In this document: positions 24,576-37,500 of the stretch, piece after piece | Position numbering within the stretch: position 1 is the first letter of the stretch | Layout of the letters: every line of letters begins with the position of its first letter | Assembly (NCBI RefSeq): GCF_026151205.1 | Contig: NC_087079.1 | Location: 3,071,730 to 3,135,729, forward strand | Source: Bolinopsis microptera | Lineage: Eukaryota; Ctenophora; Tentaculata; Lobata; Bolinopsidae | Reading direction: 5' to 3' | DNA: 64,000 bases | Notes under the pieces: generated by a model | Told to the model about the DNA's origin: nothing | The model's input: the letters and a program-made list of their open reading frames with translations, nothing else | Databases searched by the model: none | Position numbers and translations under genes: made by a program

Positions 24576-25103
24576 CTATGTTTGTCTTGTCTGGTGTTTG
24601 ATCTTTGCATAATATGTTTAAGTACCATTTTCTGGCTTAAGTATTGACGATATGTTTTCGAGCATAAGCTACTTTTCTAAACTAAGTATTCATGTTATTA
24701 ATAAAACAAATATTTAAAACAAATATTAATAAAACAAATATTTATTTTTACGGCACAATCAAACAATATCAATAATAAATAAATCAGGGGAGGTTTGAAG
24801 AGGTTTCAAGTGCCGAAGGCAAATGTTTATCTTTAGGATTTGAGAGTGACCTGTGCTTGAAACCCCCTCAACCATCCACTACGTCAATATACTAATTACA
24901 GTATACAATTAATATAGAAAAATATAATAATCTTAAATTACTTATTGGTTTAGTTTGGTGACAAAGGAGAGCCCAGTTGAGTTTTAGTTTAGCTTTAGGT
25001 TTTGAATCACAGTTTAAAAGGTTAGCCATGTTTCATGGCAGAGAGAGATATCATGTGTGCATAGCCGTACCGGATGTAGAGTTTGAGATATAATATAGAT
25101 TAG
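24576..25103. other. Non-coding, LINE 3' DNA and spacer
   Basis: AT-rich sequence with short direct repeats of acaaatatt around 24705-24745. The right half is probably 3' untranslated DNA of the minus-strand LINE tail at 25104-25380. Confidence 0.4.
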
Positions 25104-25380
25104 TTACCATGTATTAGGGTCATCTCGATTTTGGAGGGATAGCAAGTGCTTTTTAAGGTTAGATTTAATAACACCTGACGAAGCTGATAAGTCTGAATTC
25201 TTGGAAGAACCCGGGATTATCAACCCATCTACATTAGCATCACATATTTCGAATACATAGGGGCTGAGGTCATTCCAGATTTTCGTAGAGGTGTACAAAA
25301 AGTTCTGTTGGGAGATATCTAACCTCAGTAATGGGACAATCAGACGAAGTTTTTCATTTCTAGGAAATTTTCTGGGATGA
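25104..25380 (-). mobile_element. Second LINE ORF2 C-terminal remnant
   Basis: On the - strand a frame of about 90 residues reads KFPRNEKLRLIVPLLRL, then QQNFLYTSTKIWNDLSPYVF and IKSNLKKHLLSLQN. This again is the LINE ORF2 tail (R..KL..P..R....SF.Y...IWN.LP....F...LKK.LL), from a different family than the remnant at 24342. It is 5'-truncated. Confidence 0.7.
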
Positions 25381-26260
25381 ATAGTTTAAAAACTGCTGAG
25401 TATAGGTTTTATCTTAATAGCGGTGTTATTAAATTTCAATTTATTATAATTATGACTCCCAATACTGAGATCCAAATTGACATTTCAAGATGTAACAATA
25501 AAACACATTTAACTTTGAGCAGGATGAAGGTCGACCAATTTATTATGAACAATTTCATGTAGGAGAATGATAGAATCCTTATTTAAGTAAATGTATGTAT
25601 TTATGTATGAGTTATGGTAGGGGATAATTTAACTTTTGCCCTCTACATAATATTCATGTCACGGACAGATTTCGGGCGGTTTTTTAGTGAACATGAACAC
25701 AAGCGATCAAAATTGTTGTTTTAAAAGTTCACGTTCACGTTTTTACGCTCACAAGTCTGTCAATGAGATGTTTTCAAAGTTAAGTTTTTTTTGTGTCTTT
25801 TATTTTTGTTGCTCAACAATAAAGAATTGTCTCATTATAAGATTATACCTTTATACTAAATGTACCTACTCTCTTTTGAAAAAAAAACTGAGTTTGGTTC
25901 TACTTTTAATTAATCTAGAGTTTGAGACCAATACATCTGCACCAGCTGGTACCCCTATAATACTCTCTGCAATTCCTACTTTCTAACCACTATTCTGCAA
26001 AATTGCAGTTAACGAAAATCAAGAGATCTGACCAAGATAAAAAATCGATATATGTACTAAAAATTTCAACTACATGATTAAAAACTGAACTCACATAAAA
26101 AATTCCCAAGAAGCATCAGAAACGATAACATCAGTAAGACGTATAACTTTAGAATAGATATTTTATACAAACAAAGCTGTTCCCCTATGATTGGCAACAC
26201 AGCGCTCCTGAAATTATAAAAAACTCGACTACTTAATTAAGATATGTCCCATCAATCCAA
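25381..26260. other. Intergenic, nothing recognised
   Basis: AT-rich. Two open frames on the + strand (25377-25562, 25687-25986) lack any domain, splice context or biased codon use. The 3' UTR of ACOT13 lies in the right end. Confidence 0.45.
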
Positions 26261-28705
26261 CTAATCATCCAGCTCCAGCTCCACAAGAGGAGTTCCCATG
26301 AACTTAGTATGTTGTCCCTTCAGCAGCAGGTCCCCCTTTTCGTTGTATATAAAACAGGAGCTGAACGCCAGGGTTTTCCCTGCGCGGTCACACTGCCCTA
26401 CTATGGTGATGTCTTTGCCAACGGGGGCTCCTTTAAGGTAGGATACTTGCATGTCAGTGCTCACTCCCCATCTCTTGCATCTGGCGTTTTGGCGGTTACG
26501 TGTAGGTAAGTTATATCTTAATAACAATTTTAATGTCTGATCATAACATTTTACATGCTTCCAAGGAATGAACATGATATTCTTAATATAACGATGCTTT
26601 TAATGTTGCTATTTAAATCGAATATTGTTTGGCAAAATTATTGAAATTTGATAGTTGGATTTTGGACGATGTCGAAAATGTTATCTAATAGTTAGACTCT
26701 AACTAGCCACGCTATAAACATACTTAAACATACTTATAAACATAAGTTTATAAACATACTTGGAAAGAATAGCGACAGAAGAACACAAGTCAACCAGACT
26801 AGCCCCCAGACCACCGTGCATAGTGTCGTATATATTGGAGTCTCCCTTCTCTACTGTCAAGTTAAACTTCACCTGACACGATATATAGGTTGTGAGGAAT
26901 CGTTAGTATTTTTTGAAAATTAAATTAGCTTTTTAGGTTCTGCTTAACCAAAACAAACTTATCTAGCCAAAGATAATTATGCCATTTAACGCACTGTAAG
27001 TCTGTAATGATTATAAGAGGAACAGAATTCCAGTGCCAAAGGTATTCTGATAGTCGAAGAACAGTGCCCATTGCAAGATTGGACACTGTCCTTTTTAATA
27101 AAAAGTAAAGTTTCAATTTATCATGCTGGGTAGAGCAACAAACTAACATTTTACATACATTCAAATAACGTGCTGTACAAATACTCATGGCTCCCCCCCC
27201 CCCCCCTCCCAACAAATAGCAGGTACAGCTGTTGCGGAATGAGTTTTATAGGTTTAAGCGATCTGCAAAGCTTCAAATCTTGTCCAGAAGCCGTAATTCT
27301 AATCTCAGCCATTTTCAAAATGATATCAATTTGTTGGTTTAATGCTTTAATTTTTTAATAACTGTTTCACTCACAAGAAAACATTGGTTAAAAACAGCGA
27401 TGCAACAATTTAGCAACTGAATAACTAACTGTCTGATACTCTATGCAGTAGAAATTCCATTTATCAGCCGCATCTTCATCATGCTCTCCGATTTACAATC
27501 TGTTTCCTTCAGAATTGGTACTAGCTATTATATTATGGATGTATGGTGCCACTCATTGCAAAATGTTTAAGTAGGCTCTTTCCTCTTAAAAAAAGCTGGT
27601 CACAAGCATTAACCACACATCACATAAAACGCACCAGCAAGTGGGTTGCAAATATCAAACTCACTCTTTATGCCAAAACACAAACCAATATTAACTAAAA
27701 TAAACTACAACTTTAAAAAGCAAAAAAGAGAGCTCTGGGAGCTAATGTGGTCTTCATAGCTAGACCCGCCTTCTTAAACATTCCGGCGATACCAAAGATG
27801 TACAAGATATGCAATTTGAATCAATGAATTTTACCATTCCTGGTGTAGCCTCCAACACTTTCAGATGGGACATGGTCTTGTCACCAAAACCACCACAAGA
27901 CAACATAGTCTTAGTCAGCTCTTTTGAGACAGCTCTTGTAAAAGACATTCCTTAGCCTATTATTGAAAGAGTAAAAGCATTTTTTTGTGGTGGTTGATTG
28001 TTATGATTTTATGCAATACTAGATCGTTCACCTTAGATTATTATTCGGAAGACCATTCTACTCAATGGCCATGGGCTTCTTCCAAGGAAACTCAGCCAGA
28101 AAACATTATTACAAAATTCTGTAATTGTATAATCACATATTGTATCATAATGATTAAATAATTATCTTTAGACTTGGAAAGAACGTTACCATTCCTGGAG
28201 TAGCTTGCACCAATTTGAGATGAGACAATGTCTTCTGTTCAAAACCACCGGCAGCCAATGTTGTTTTATTCAGTTCCTTTAACACTGCCCTGGTGAATGC
28301 CATCCTGCAGCCTAAGCATGACTTTGGGTTCGTTTTGGATGGTTGTTCAATGTTCATGATACAGTAAAAAGGGCATGAAGGATTGATTTCGGAATATACC
28401 GCCCAGTGTATCGGCTATCACCGCAGCAAATGTGATATCGCACCCTCAGAAGGTTCACTATCTCACTCTATGAAGGCCACACAAGAAAGCAGTAGCTTAG
28501 ACAAAAAACTGGTTCGGTCGGTTATGACTGTCTAATAAAGAATATAACTATTATAAGATATATATTATGATACTATAAATTATAATATTACCGTTCCCGG
28601 GATAGCGTCCGCTAACTTCAGGTGTGACATTGTTTTCTGACTAAAGCCTCCGTTAGTCAAGATACCGTTTACCAGGTGCTTCCCAAGAGCAGATTTAAGA
28701 GACAT
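26261..28705 (-). CDS. ACOT13: Acyl-CoA thioesterase 13-like (THEM2), hotdog fold
   Basis: Small hotdog-fold acyl-CoA thioesterase, in animals a tetramer associated with mitochondria that hydrolyses medium/long-chain acyl-CoA. Shared exons: 26760-26872 and 26261-26480. One of three alternative 5' coding exons (27835-27948, 28190-28303, 28592-28705) supplies the start, giving 148 residues (human about 140). Motifs: HGG in IYDTMHGGLGASLVDLCSSV (family catalytic-loop HGGxxxxxxD), WGVSTDMQVSYLKGAPVGKD (the VSVDMNxxY strand) and GKTLAFSSCFIYNEKGDLLL with GQHTKFMG at the end. Phases agree: 0, 2, then stop TAG at 26261. It is transcribed in the same direction as MEGF8, whose end lies 0.8 kb upstream. 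Confidence 0.92.
27835..27948 (-). CDS. ACOT13: ACOT13 5' coding exon, version A (proximal)
   Basis: 114 nt, 38 codons, starts ATG and ends in phase 0 at donor gtaaaa. Peptide begins MSFTRAVSKELTKTMLSCGG and ends KVLEATPGM. Two bases before the ATG is an AG (ggctaag) that could be a 3' splice site. Confidence 0.85.
28190..28303 (-). CDS. ACOT13: ACOT13 5' coding exon, version B (middle)
   Basis: Exactly 114 nt, donor gtaacg, phase 0. Peptide begins MAFTRAVLKELNKTTLAAGG and ends KLVQATPGM. An acceptor-like ggctgcag lies one base before the ATG. Versions A and B are clearly paralogous in nucleotide and protein. Confidence 0.82.
28592..28705 (-). CDS. ACOT13: ACOT13 5' coding exon, version C (distal)
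   Basis: Exactly 114 nt, donor gtaata, phase 0. Peptide begins MSLKSALGKHLVNGILTNGG and ends KLADAIPGT. It is more diverged than A and B but keeps GGF, QKTMSHLKL and the length. AG in aatatcag lies two bases before the ATG. Confidence 0.78.
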
Positions 28706-29507
28706 TGCTGATATTAGTGGCATGAAATAGTACATAATATTATTACATAATAATATTAGAGAGTAATATTGTGTATCTGAATTTTAAAAACATAACATTT
28801 TATATACATCAGAAATGGCGGGCAACTTACAAATAAAGAAATTAGGCTTTTCTTCGTTTTACTTGTACATCGTATGGGCCAACAATATATAATAATATTC
28901 AACAAAATAATTAAGTCATCGTCAAAAATGTGGCCAGTGAATAGAGGGTAAATATGACTATGACAATGCAAATGGTACCTCGCCCACATGGACAATGTAT
29001 TTCTCCTCCTGATCCTAGTGGCACACAATGTACTACTGTAGGACATCCTCCGATAATCACATCCTTCCTTAGAAAAGGATGTTATTTATTAACAGTTATA
29101 ATTATAATATGGCCATAATAATATAGTAAGTTAAAAATTAGGAAAATAGGGACAATTTGAGATACAAAAGTCAAGAGGCAGTACTACAACTATATTTGGA
29201 TAATATAGGATAATTTTCAAGGTTATAATATTATAAATTCCATTCAACTATTGGTTTTCCAGTAAAACTGCCAATGAGATTCAAATTAAAGTTTTGATCC
29301 AACCAAACAATCGATTGATAAATGTATAAAATGATAAATAAAATACTTACAGTAAAACGTTAAAATAGAGCTCTGTACAAGAATAAAAAATGTTGAATAA
29401 AAAAAACAAGGTTAAGAATAAAAACAATTGAATGGAGTCGACTCCAAAGATCTTGGTCCTAAACTCAAGAGCCACCAAAAATCTAAAATAATAACATCTC
29501 GAAACTT
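28706..29507. other. Spacer between ACOT13 and MEGF8
   Basis: Mostly AT-rich. A - strand open stretch around 28920-29080 reads LGSGGEIHCPCGRGTIC followed by a hydrophobic run. It has no start or splice context I trust and I do not recognise it. A 5' UTR exon of ACOT13 and the MEGF8 3' UTR are expected here. Confidence 0.4.
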
Positions 29508-31561
29508 TCAAATTGACGTTTCACAGATAACCTCATCAGGGGTGCCCAACCGGAAATCCAAAGACTTATCCCCAGTTTTGAACACAGCTGTCCCAAACAT
29601 CAACTTAGGAAACATTTGCTGTCCCGGTAGTTTAATCAACACGGTGCTCAACCCACAGCGCACATCCGCTACAAAATACTCCTGGGTTGCTACTGGCGTT
29701 ATTGGTGGTAGAGCTTCATTTTGAGGAAGAAGAGTATACCCTCTTTTACACCTCAAATGGTGGTGCTTGTAGTCGCTGATATCCAGACACAAACTCACTA
29801 AACATTTCGGGCGATTGTTAACGCTCGCCCGCCGACCTGCCCGTTGCTGCCACAGATAAATCAGGGAGTTGATGGCATTAGTCATGAAGTAATAGAAGAC
29901 AAGCATGAGGATGAGACCGCTGGACAGGAGGTTAGCAGTGAGGTAGTAGTTGTACTCAGTGTTGGAGACATACCACTGGATCTTGAGGTGACCTCCCGTC
30001 ATCTTGGTCTCTATGATCAGGTAAATCCCGGTGTTGGGTCCGTGTTTCATGGGCGAGTATTTGATTAGCCGTCGTTCACAGTTCATTTCCGTTTGAAGAT
30101 AGTTGTACTGGGTATCTATCTCTTCTACTCCTGTGTTATGGAAATTTAGGAAATTATGATAATCTGCTCCGTTGCAATATTACAAAATGTATTGAAAAGT
30201 GAAAACCGCAAGAGCAAAAGAGACGGAAAGAAATTATATTCACGAAAAATGAGACAGGTGAAAAATAACAAGAGTTAGTTTTAAATAGTAATTTTAATGT
30301 AGTTAGTTACCAGCTATCCAAGGTTTCATGGGTTTTATATCCCAGCGATGTGTCGTGTATCGAGCACTTCTTTTGCTGTTGTGTACCTGCAATATCGAGA
30401 TACTTTAAATCAAATAACAAATTCTTTGAATTTGATGGCATATTGATGTGAGTATCACAGCTTCATTATTTAGTTAAATTCTCTTACTCATCATTGATTC
30501 AAAGATTACCTCGTAGAATGACTCATGATGAACTCCATGGCTCCTCGTTTTCTCGTCTAAATAAATCCTATATTCCCTAGGGTTCATACTAGCGTACACA
30601 GTTCCCACCAGGTCCCTCATCTCAATGTAGACCCAGTGGTCCGACGAGCCTTGCAAGGGTATGTGAAAAGGTCTTGCAAAGTATTCTCGCCCTGTAAAGT
30701 TATACACCTTGTCTCTATCTAGGGTCTGAAAGCAGGAAGACCCGTTTCTAGGGTCTCCTGAGTAACCGTACTGACATATGTCACACTGGTACAAGAAACA
30801 GTTCTGAGCGTCTACACACTTTCCACCCTCAGATTGGTAACTGCTCCGGGTGTGGTTCTGACAGTCACAGTCCAGGCCCGTCTCCGGGTTACACTTCCAA
30901 GTGTGCTTGTTGCACGTGCACTCGCGACACTCTCCCGATACGGGATCCCGGAAATAGTCCGGTGATTTACATTTCTGACAATAGTCGCCGACTGTGTTGT
31001 TCTGACAGTCCTCACATTTGGCGCGCTCGAACAACAAGTATTTGAATGATTGGGTGGCAGTTGTTGCGGGGACCCTGTTATCGACACACGTGTTAGAGTG
31101 GCCATAACACAGCTCTTTGCAGGATATACAGTACTTTCCCTTGAGGATAAACCCATCCAAGCAGTGTTCACATCTCGACCCTGTGGTGTTACCCTCACAC
31201 TTCAAACATGAGCCGTCTTCAGCGCACTCGCTGTGTCCCATACAATCACACTTTAGGGAACAGTCTGCCCCATGGTACCCATACTCACACACACACATGC
31301 CCACGTCAACACAGTCTCCGTGATCACATCCAGTGTCCGCGCAGGATGGGATACACGCGTCTACCTCGTCAGAGTTAACAGTGCCGTTACTGCACGTGCA
31401 GTTGTAACCATCCTCCATATCCACACACAGCTGGTCTAGTCTGCACGTGTGAACATCCAGCGCGCATTCGTCCTCCAGTGGACAGGTGAAGTAGTGCCAG
31501 TTAGCGCACGTGCTGTCGCGCGGGTTGCTCACATCTCCACTCTGACACTCTCCTTCTTCAC
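29508..31561 (-). CDS. MEGF8: MEGF8 exons 31-33: EGF, laminin-EGF, membrane segment, tail
   Basis: Exons 30510-31561, 30311-30386, 29508-30130. The first has a calcium-binding type EGF (DECALDVHTCRLDQLCVDME), an EGF with CDHGDCVDVGMCVCEYGYHG, laminin-type EGFs (CDCMGHSECAEDGSCLKCEG; ECTCNKHTWKCNPETG) and the start of a beta-rich domain (EYFARPFHIPLQGSSDHWVY). The last exon has the membrane helix (SSGLILMLVFYYFMTNAINS) and a tail of about 95 residues. In the tail NNRPKCLVSLCL lines up with the MASRPFA-type motif that recruits MGRN1 in vertebrate MEGF8 and attractin, keeping Arg-Pro but not the flanks. LSTVLIKLPG near the end also matches the family C-terminus. Confidence 0.88.
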
Positions 31562-34500
31562 CTGGGTATTTAAAAAAGAAGTTAATTATAGTCGTCGAAA
31601 TCGCTCAAAAATGCTTGACTAGAACGAACTATACTGAGAATTAAAAGAAAACTGTGAGTGAAATTCGAAAGTAAAATCGAAACTTTGAGTGAAAGTGAAA
31701 CTGTAAGTAAAAGTGAAACAGAAAGTCACATACCATTGGCACACCAGCCACATTGGTTGTGTTCTTTGCAGACTGAGCAGGTCTTGTGTAACGAGCATGG
31801 TTCCGGGCATTGTACCGGATGTACCAACAGATCACATCTACAGACGACAATATGACGTTACTTTTCAGTTGTACTACTATTTTAAATGAGTTTATCAAGA
31901 TTACTAGCAGTTATGCAGATATTACGATAATTTGCATATCTACAGCTTTATTAAATAGCAATAAATTTGATTAAATGAATGGTGTAGTCCTACGAACAGC
32001 TGTGCATACCGATTAAAGAGGCAGAACCAGTCCTGCAGTTCAGCTGACAGACATGTTTCTAAAGCTGAGCTCCAGCTACAATCATCTTTCACTGTACATC
32101 TGGTCAGAATGTTTGGTTATCAGTCTACCAAGTCGATAGAAAAAAATATAACACTTTTATCGGTCGACGTTACACAATTGATACCTTAAATCGGAGGTAA
32201 TAAAATAAATCGTAGATTTAGATAACCCATTTGATTATAAATTTAATTGGTTATTTATAAAGTACCTGGTGCAATCATCGATACCACCACAAACCACTGG
32301 ACAAGACCTCTTTCCATCACTTCTCACAACATTACTTGTGTGTGTGCACGTGTCTTTGTGCCAAGCACATTGAGCGTTTCCATGACACTCCGTGCACGTG
32401 CTCCAGTCTTTACAAGCACCATTGCACGTGGTGCGCAGCGACTTGTTACTGCTGCACGTCTTGGCAGATGTCCAGTAGCATGAGTTGGAGGCGCATGAGT
32501 AACAGTCTGTGTGGTGGATACAGGGCAATGTGGTGTCCAATGTGTTGTATTTACATCTGGTATAAACAGAGTGGTTGGTGAGGGATGTGGTTGAGAAAAG
32601 AGCGGGTAGTAAATACAGTGTTTCGTTTCGAACATATTAATATTATCATGAATTCGAATATAATTATTAAATTAATATTTAAATATACTTTCTGATTCAA
32701 TAAGGACAGGCCCAAACCTAAGTTAAAGCAATGTTACACTCACCCTAGAATTGGGGTAGGAATGCAAGGTTTAGGACTATATAAAGGTTTATCACACCAG
32801 GCACACCCGAACCTACTACATTCTTCCTCCTCTGAGGTAGAAATAACGGTGAGTTTAAATAAAATCATTCATAACTTTACACTTACACCAGAGATACGAT
32901 ACTTCTATTGCATTGGTTACTTAATCATTTGTTATCATAATAATAATACAGTAATACCGCTCATGTTCATAAGAATAATCAAACAGTCGACTGCTAACTA
33001 TTTAAACGTTAGCAACACAATTAATTAATTAAGTGTCAATTATTAAATTACTAAATTAATTAATTGCCCTTAATTAACCTCTGATAAAGTAGCAGATACT
33101 ATCCCTTAAATCATACGATAGTACCAGGCTGTGAACACTTCCATTAAACCCTCCCATCAGATACAGCTTGTTGTTCAGGAATAGTAGGTTAGATGAGATC
33201 ATGGCTGTTTCAGGGTCACGTGTTATTTGGATGTAGCTGCCTGTGTCTAGTTGCAGTGCGAACAGACCCTGTCAGGATTTTATATGTAGAATAAAAGCGG
33301 ATCTTGGACAAAAAAATTCATATAAGAAATTACAATTGTTTTATGGCAATCAAGCAAGCAGACTTGACGTGAAAAAGCGAACTGCAGAGATTATTTTCCA
33401 ATCAAATTGTCACTGACACTAAAATAACATTAAAATAACATCTGCCAATACAATCCTTTCGTATCACTTATATGTTTTAAATATCCCCCCTCCAGATTAA
33501 CAATCTGATACGTCATATCAAGTCAACTTACCCCATTGAGATGGTGAACTCCCCGACTTCTTCCCCCCACCAGATACACCAGCCCCACATCCTGAGTAGA
33601 ACTGTGGAAACTAGATACTATCTCCTCCGGCAGATCTGCTGGGACTGATACCCAGGTGTGGGCGGTAACACTGTACTTGTAGTACCCCGGGGACCCTATC
33701 ACGTGGAGACGGTCTTTGTGGAGGATCATGCTGTGCCCGTACATACGGGGCACTAGACCTACAGAGAGGGCATGTTTAGAGTTACATACGGGGCACTAGA
33801 CCTACAGAGAGGGCATGTTTAGAGTTACATACGGGGCACTAGACCTACAGAGAGGGCATGTTTAGGGTTATTATATACGGGGCACTAGACCTACAGAGAG
33901 GGCATGTTTAGGGTTATTATATACGGGGCACTAGACCTACAGAGAGGGCATGTTTAGGGTTATTATATACGGGGCACTAGACCTACAGAGAGGGCATGTT
34001 TAGGGTTATTATATACGGGGCACTAGACCTACAGAGAGGGCATGTTTAGGGTTACATACGGGTAACGGGGCACTAGACCTACAGAGAGGGCATGTTTAGG
34101 GTTACATACGGGGCACTAGACCTACAGAGAGGGTATGTTTAGGGTTATATTATATTGTAATGATTATTTACGTAGCTGATTTTATCATGAGTTTATGAGA
34201 TGAAAATATTGTTGTTTGAGGTTCAGTTTTAGCAAAACACAAACGATTCCTTAACATGCACTATTCATAATAATATAATGTATCATGCAGGTTAAATAAA
34301 AATGGTATTAAATGTTAACTAATCTTGGAGGAAATCTAAACGTTGTCTGTACCTGAAGTTGGGACGAGACTCCACAGTTTCTTCGTCACACTAAACTTGT
34401 ACAATAAGTTTGAGGCTCCTGACTCAGTTACACCGCCAAACAGGTACCATGTTTCTTCAGAGTATCGAACTGCACTGCTACCAGCTGGAGTGAGGGATGT

Positions 34501-37500
34501 TTAACACAAGGAAATATCTTATAATAAAGGATCAAGCTTGCGCTCTGTGCTTTCAAAGTTTAATTTACCTAAATTTAGCTATTACTATAATATCTAAATT
34601 CTGTATAATGTGACATTGTGACATTACCCATGGGAGGTAGGCCAGATGAGTGCAAGTTAGTCCAAACAATGTCATCTCCTCCTAAACTTGTACACCAAAC
34701 TTCACTACTGAGTCCCTCTTTCGTTACCCCACCTAAGATGACACAATAAAATCTAGCAACTAGAATGGTATTCATTGGGTTTTATACTATCGACAAGACG
34801 TTTCAAAGTTAATTGATGACCAAACTATTTTGACCAAACTCTCGCTCCCTCTTAAATCTATATCAAAACTGGTGTTCAAGTTAAGTGTAACTATAGTTAC
34901 CCACCAATGACACACATGGAGTTATCCTCTACAATAACACTGTGTAGATATCTAGCAGCAGGATATCCTTCACCCCCAGAAGCACCAGTAGAAGCACCAG
35001 TAGAAGCACCAGAGGTATGAGGAGCAGTAACTAGCTGTGTCCAGGTTAAAGAGTCTGTATCGAACTGCCAGATATCAGAGTACATTGTGTAGAGATCGTA
35101 CCCTCCGTAAACAGTCAAGTTGTTACCTGGGGTTAGAGGTCTCCTTTACTTGTTTGCGAGTTAAGTTGCTAAGTTGCTCAAAGCTTTAAGACTTTTACTT
35201 TGAATTTTATCAGATAAGTGGATACATTTTATTTTCTAGATAGAAATATTTGCAGACGAGAGATCAAAATCTATGAAGAGAACATTGCAGTATCTCACGA
35301 AGCTCTTACCCCCAATAACGACAGCGGAATGCCCCATCCTGGGTCCCATTATCACGTGACCGGGTGGCACCCAATCAAAACTCTTGACTGACCACGTAAT
35401 CTGGGCTGAACTCCTGTCACTGCACGAGATGCCGGAGCTGGACTCGTCACATCTACACACCCCCGTACTCTCTACACATGAACCCTGCAGGGGAGATCAT
35501 ACTTTGTTAACAATTTTAAAATGGTTAACAATCTTAATTTAGATAACAATGTTAACATGGTTAAAAGTGTTATTATGGTTAAAAATATTAACAGAGAATA
35601 CAGTTACTAACACATTTTGAGCCTCATGAAATCTAACATATTAACACGATTAAGATATCTTAAAATCCAAACAAGATATCAATTTACCCGGTTGTTACAG
35701 TTATCGGGGCAGACTGGCGTGTAACACTGGGGACCCATGTGCCCTGACACACAGGTGCAGTCCATTCCGTACCCACATGTAGCGTTAAACCTGCACCGAG
35801 AGAGCTAACGTTATTTACTGGTTATTTAGTTTGTTGTAGTTGAAGGTAGGAAGAGAAGATCGTGAAATACATTCATTTTCAAAAATTCATTAAACTATAT
35901 CGATTTGATGGGTAAAAGAGTTTGACGGTTTTGATGTCGAAATTTGTGGAAATAACATAAATATTAATTGTCAATGAGAACACATTTAGAACCATGTAGG
36001 GATGTAGTAATATCTACTTGAAACTAAACTGATCCCACAAACCCTACAATCCGATGAGCCCTAACCTGGCATCTTTACCACTGCAGTTGTGAGTACAGTT
36101 CCTCAGCTCATACGAGATGTTAAACTTGGTGCTCTGCATGCCCTCAAACAGCACAGTCACAGCACCGCGCGCACTGAACTCCCTCATCACGTGGTCACGT
36201 GTCTCACGCGTGAAGTGGTCACGTGACGAGGAGATGTCCGCGGAGAGGAGGAGGAGGAGACGTGAGGTGAGGTTGGAGGAGAGGGCCCCGGAGATGTGTG
36301 CTGGGAGCCCTTCCCAGATGTACAGGACTCCTGGAGGGGGACTTTAGTAAGGTGTCACTCAGCCAGGTTGTAATGTAGTAATATCAGGCAACTGGTAACT
36401 TAAATATGGTTATATTATTATTCTTTACGATATAAGTACCCTGAAACTATTACAAAAACATAATTGTTCCTCCTAAACCACCAATTTCCCAACACTAAGC
36501 AGCAACTAACCCGGTGTATCAGGAGCGTTAGACTTGAAGTCGTTAACAGACACCACCACACTAACACTCTCTAACGGAGGAGTAATGTACCACATAACAC
36601 TCTCGTACCCACTCAGCGAGTACCTGTGCCGCCTCTCTGACTGGACATTCCCCACCGCGCCATCTGCCACGCTGGCTAGCTGGACGCGGGAGCGCGCCAC
36701 CATGTAACACTGACCTCCGTCCACGGCGCTGCCGTAGTACCCCTGGCCACAAAGCTCACAGTTAAAGCCCGTGGTGTGGCCGGTACAGTGACACTGCCCC
36801 GTGTTTCTGTCACAGTACCCACGTGCCGGGTCATGGTGTCCGTTACACTGACATGGGTTACAGACGCTGCGCGTGCCCGGACCTGTACGGTAGGCACCAG
36901 CCGTACACAGCTGACAAGTTGCTCCTTCAGTCATGTGTTTGCAGTCGTCACAAATTCCTTGTCCCTGAAGTGGAACATAGATCAGCTGTTCTGATTATTA
37001 TAATCGATCGCGAATTATGTGATAAGTATCCATATTTAACAACTTGTAAATTAATATAATATAATCACCACAATACAATTAAAAACAATATTCAACCTGA
37101 GAGCAGGTAGAGTGAAGGTTACACTAAAACAATATTCAACCTGAGAGCAGGTAGAGTGAAGGTTACACTAAAACAATATTAAACCTGAGAGCAGGTAGAG
37201 TGAAGGTTACACTAAAACAATATTCAACCTGAGAGCAGGTAGAGTGAAGGTTACACTACAACAATATTCAACCTGAGAGCAGGTAGAGTGAAGGTTACAC
37301 TAAAACAATATTCAACCTGAGAGCAGGTAGAGTGAAGGTTACACTAAAACAATATTAAACCTGAGAGCAGGTAGAGTGAAGGTTACACTACAACAATATT
37401 AAACCTGAGAGCAGGTTGAGTGAAGGTTACACTAAAACAATATTAAACCTGAGAGCAGGTTGAGTGAAGGTTACACTAAAACAACATTAAACCTGAGAGA

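Noticed and set aside
26925-27215. 96-residue minus-strand frame in the ACOT13 intron
   Set aside because: Its start is a poly-Gly run from a C-tract. No domain, splice sites or family resemblance seen, though an old transposon piece is possible.
28756-29080. Minus-strand frame with a CPCGRG stretch
   Set aside because: Suggestive composition but short, unrecognised and without a start or confirmed splice sites. Noted in the spacer entry only.
30812-31323. Other open frames over the MEGF8 EGF exon (both strands)
   Set aside because: They are shadows of the cysteine-rich coding exon 30510-31561, which accounts for the sequence.
36117-36347. Arg/Glu-rich plus-strand frame
   Set aside because: It is the complement of the Leu/Ser-rich CUB exon 36066-36330 of MEGF8.
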